Positions 32,054-33,210 of a DNA stretch of 33,210 nucleotides are shown here, piece after piece. How positions within the stretch are numbered: the stretch's first letter is position 1; each line of letters starts with the position of its first letter. The stretch comes from Microvirga sp. (GTDB taxonomy: Bacteria; Pseudomonadota; Alphaproteobacteria; Rhizobiales; Beijerinckiaceae). Under the pieces are notes generated by a model. The model ran no database searches. It saw nothing but the letters and a program-made list of their open reading frames with translations, and was not told where the DNA came from. Location of the stretch: assembly GCA_029266525.1 (NCBI GenBank), contig JAQSWQ010000038.1, positions 1 through 33,210 on the forward strand, given 5' to 3'. The position numbers were made by a program, and so were the translations under genes.

Positions 32054-32462
32054 TCTCCTCGATGACGTTGGCGGGCCATCGTGCCGTTGCTCTACAGAGC
32101 CGGCAAAGCCCCAGCCGTGATTCCACGATGAGCTGCCATTCAGCGCTAACCATGAAGTGGTTGGGTCAACGGTCTGCCCCTTCCGGGGAGGCGTGCCGGC
32201 GAGAACAGCGAACCGAAGAAGGTTGGGAGAGCAGCAGTCTTTGAACATGGGGCTCGCTCCTTGAGCGCTGTGCCCCATCCCGTCGGGTGGCTTGGCGTCT
32301 GGGTCCAAGTCGCGACAGAAGGTTTAACCTTCCGTTTACCTTCGCTTGTAGGCCATGAACCGGCACTCAGAATTTCCGCACGTGCTCCTTCGGTAAGAAC
32401 CAGAAAGGGGCTTTTCCGACCCGGGAAGTTGATGCACACTCCCTCAGCTGTGGGGTTACATC
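32054..32462. other. 409-base divergent intergenic region
   Basis: No gene is convincing here. The region separates the secreted-protein gene (leftward) and the XRE regulator (rightward) and should contain both promoters. Its notable feature is the palindrome and candidate CtrA-like box near 32318-32339, listed separately. Confidence 0.6.
32318..32339 (+). promoter_or_regulatory. 15-bp palindrome overlapping a CtrA-like box
   Basis: GAAGGTT-T-AACCTTC (32318-32332) is a perfect palindrome with a one-base centre. It overlaps TTAA-N7-TTTAC (32324-32339), which differs by one base from the alphaproteobacterial CtrA consensus TTAA-N7-TTAAC. It lies 124 bases before the regulator ATG. It could be a CtrA site or the regulator's own operator. 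Confidence 0.4.
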
Positions 32463-33210
32463 ATGAACAACGGAGCGGATTTCCGGAAGGAACGTGCGAG
32501 GCGGATCGACAAGGCACGTCTAATGAAGGGTTGGACAAGAACTCAGCTGGCGGATGCGGCGGGTTACTCCGAGAAGACCGTTTTCAATCTCCTCGCCGGC
32601 AAAGCGGTACACAATCTCACCGTTGTGAATGTGTGCCAATCCTTAGGCATTGAGCCGGAACTCGAAGACGAAAGCCAATTCGTCGAAGTTGCGGACGCGG
32701 CATATGGCGAATATCCGCGCGGTCCCCATCGGAAATTCGAGGGTGGCTACTTCGCTTATCGCCGCAGCTTCAGTTCGCCGGCTCGTCTAATGCGTACTTG
32801 TATCGAGATCGAGTGGGCTGAGGACGAGGGTCTAATCTTCCGCGAGCACAGTCAATTCCAATCCGGCCGAAGGCAGGTAGACAACAGCCAAAGCGGGCGT
32901 GTCCACATCAGTCAGACGACCGGCCTCGTTCACCTCGTCACCTCGGTGGAAGGCTCGGTACGGCTCATCACTCTCACGAAGATGATAGGCGGTGAAGACG
33001 TGATGCGTGGCGCCGTCCTGACGCAGATCGATCGGGCTGCGTATTACCTCCCGGCGTTTTCACCCATCGCCTGCGCCCAGACGCGTGTGGGCAACGCGCA
33101 GGCTGTCGCGCCAGTGAAGCACTTCCGTGTAGCGTGGGGAAGCTGGCCGGTGTTCGCTCGTCTGCCACTTAGGGCGGCGCCGATCGCCCGTTCGAACCTC
33201 GGCACACGGG
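32463..33210 (+). CDS. XRE-type helix-turn-helix regulator with C-terminal sensor-like domain (runs off window)
   Basis: An open frame of at least 249 codons continues to the window end with no stop. Residues 1-60 form a Cro/C1-type HTH: MNNGADFRKERARRIDKAR, GWTRTQLADAAGYSEKTVFN, LLAGKAVHNLTVVNVCQSLG. From about residue 85 (KFEGGYFAYRRSF) to 205 (AAYYLPAFSPIAC) is a beta-rich domain seen in other rhizobial HTH proteins and probably ligand-sensing. The sequence after 205 is less familiar, so a late frameshift is possible. The ribosome site is weak (TGGGG). G+C is visibly lower than in the catabolic block, fitting a transferred region. It could control the small-gene chain or the divergent secreted protein. 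Confidence 0.75.
   Translation, partial: MNNGADFRKERARRIDKARLMKGWTRTQLADAAGYSEKTVFNLLAGKAVHNLTVVNVCQSLGIEPELEDESQFVEVADAAYGEYPRGPHRKFEGGYFAYRRSFSSPARLMRTCIEIEWAEDEGLIFREHSQFQSGRRQVDNSQSGRVHISQTTGLVHLVTSVEGSVRLITLTKMIGGEDVMRGAVLTQIDRAAYYLPAFSPIACAQTRVGNAQAVAPVKHFRVAWGSWPVFARLPLRAAPIARSNLGTR

Overview
The window is a high-GC chromosomal segment, most likely from an alphaproteobacterium of the Hyphomicrobiales (Rhizobiales; Bradyrhizobium/Xanthobacter-like). This rests on protein character (a Tat-exported YkuD protein beside a Pal-like lipoprotein, a Liv-type ABC transporter, a CoxDE-equipped molybdenum hydroxylase, a Bug-type TTT binding protein), on very GC-rich third codon positions, and on a rhizobial-style palindromic intergenic repeat. 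No rRNA, tRNA or CRISPR array was seen.

Left flank (1-1663): a decaying accessory edge. It holds a small secreted Cys-repeat peptide gene whose first repeat is frameshifted, a minus-strand pseudogene of a PD-(D/E)XK-like protein broken by three single-base indels, and an intact small serine recombinase. Next come an L,D-transpeptidase and an OmpA/Pal-like lipoprotein, overlapping by 8 bp (1845-3051), then a MoaD/ThiS-like ubiquitin-fold protein downstream of a six-Asp-box (BNR) beta-propeller protein on the minus strand (3121-4516).

Core (4676-25670): about 21 kb with every gene on the minus strand and almost no gaps, probably one operon. In transcription order: a Liv-type binding protein; a hairpin terminator/attenuator; livH, livM, livG; a LivF-type ATPase fused to a Tm-1-like (UPF0261) domain; a TIM-barrel 'PEP hydrolase family' protein; a giant flotillin-like membrane protein with 35 uninterrupted 11-residue repeats; two SRPBCC proteins; the FAD and [2Fe-2S] subunits of a molybdenum hydroxylase; its molybdopterin subunit split into two genes by a palindromic repeat; CoxD-like and CoxE-like maturation proteins; an amidohydrolase; a metallo-beta-lactamase-fold lactonase; and an SMP-30/isochorismatase-like fusion. 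The layout reads as uptake, hydroxylation by a molybdenum enzyme, then ring opening and hydrolysis. The large subunit lacks the CO dehydrogenase signature, so the substrate is probably organic but is not identifiable from sequence. The Tm-1-like domain plus TIM-barrel protein are the two halves of the plant protein Tm-1, here as adjacent genes with an ABC ATPase attached to the first.

Right of the core, on the plus strand (25872-29858): a Bug/TTT binding protein, a succinate-semialdehyde-type aldehyde dehydrogenase, an SDR oxidoreductase and a cupin-like protein, probably auxiliary catabolic functions read divergently from the Liv operon.

Right flank (29859-33210): a second accessory region with an extremely GC-rich non-coding stretch, four tiny genes each joined to the next by an ATGA overlap, a secreted Cys-containing protein on the minus strand, a candidate CtrA-type box/palindrome, and an XRE-type regulator running off the end of the window.
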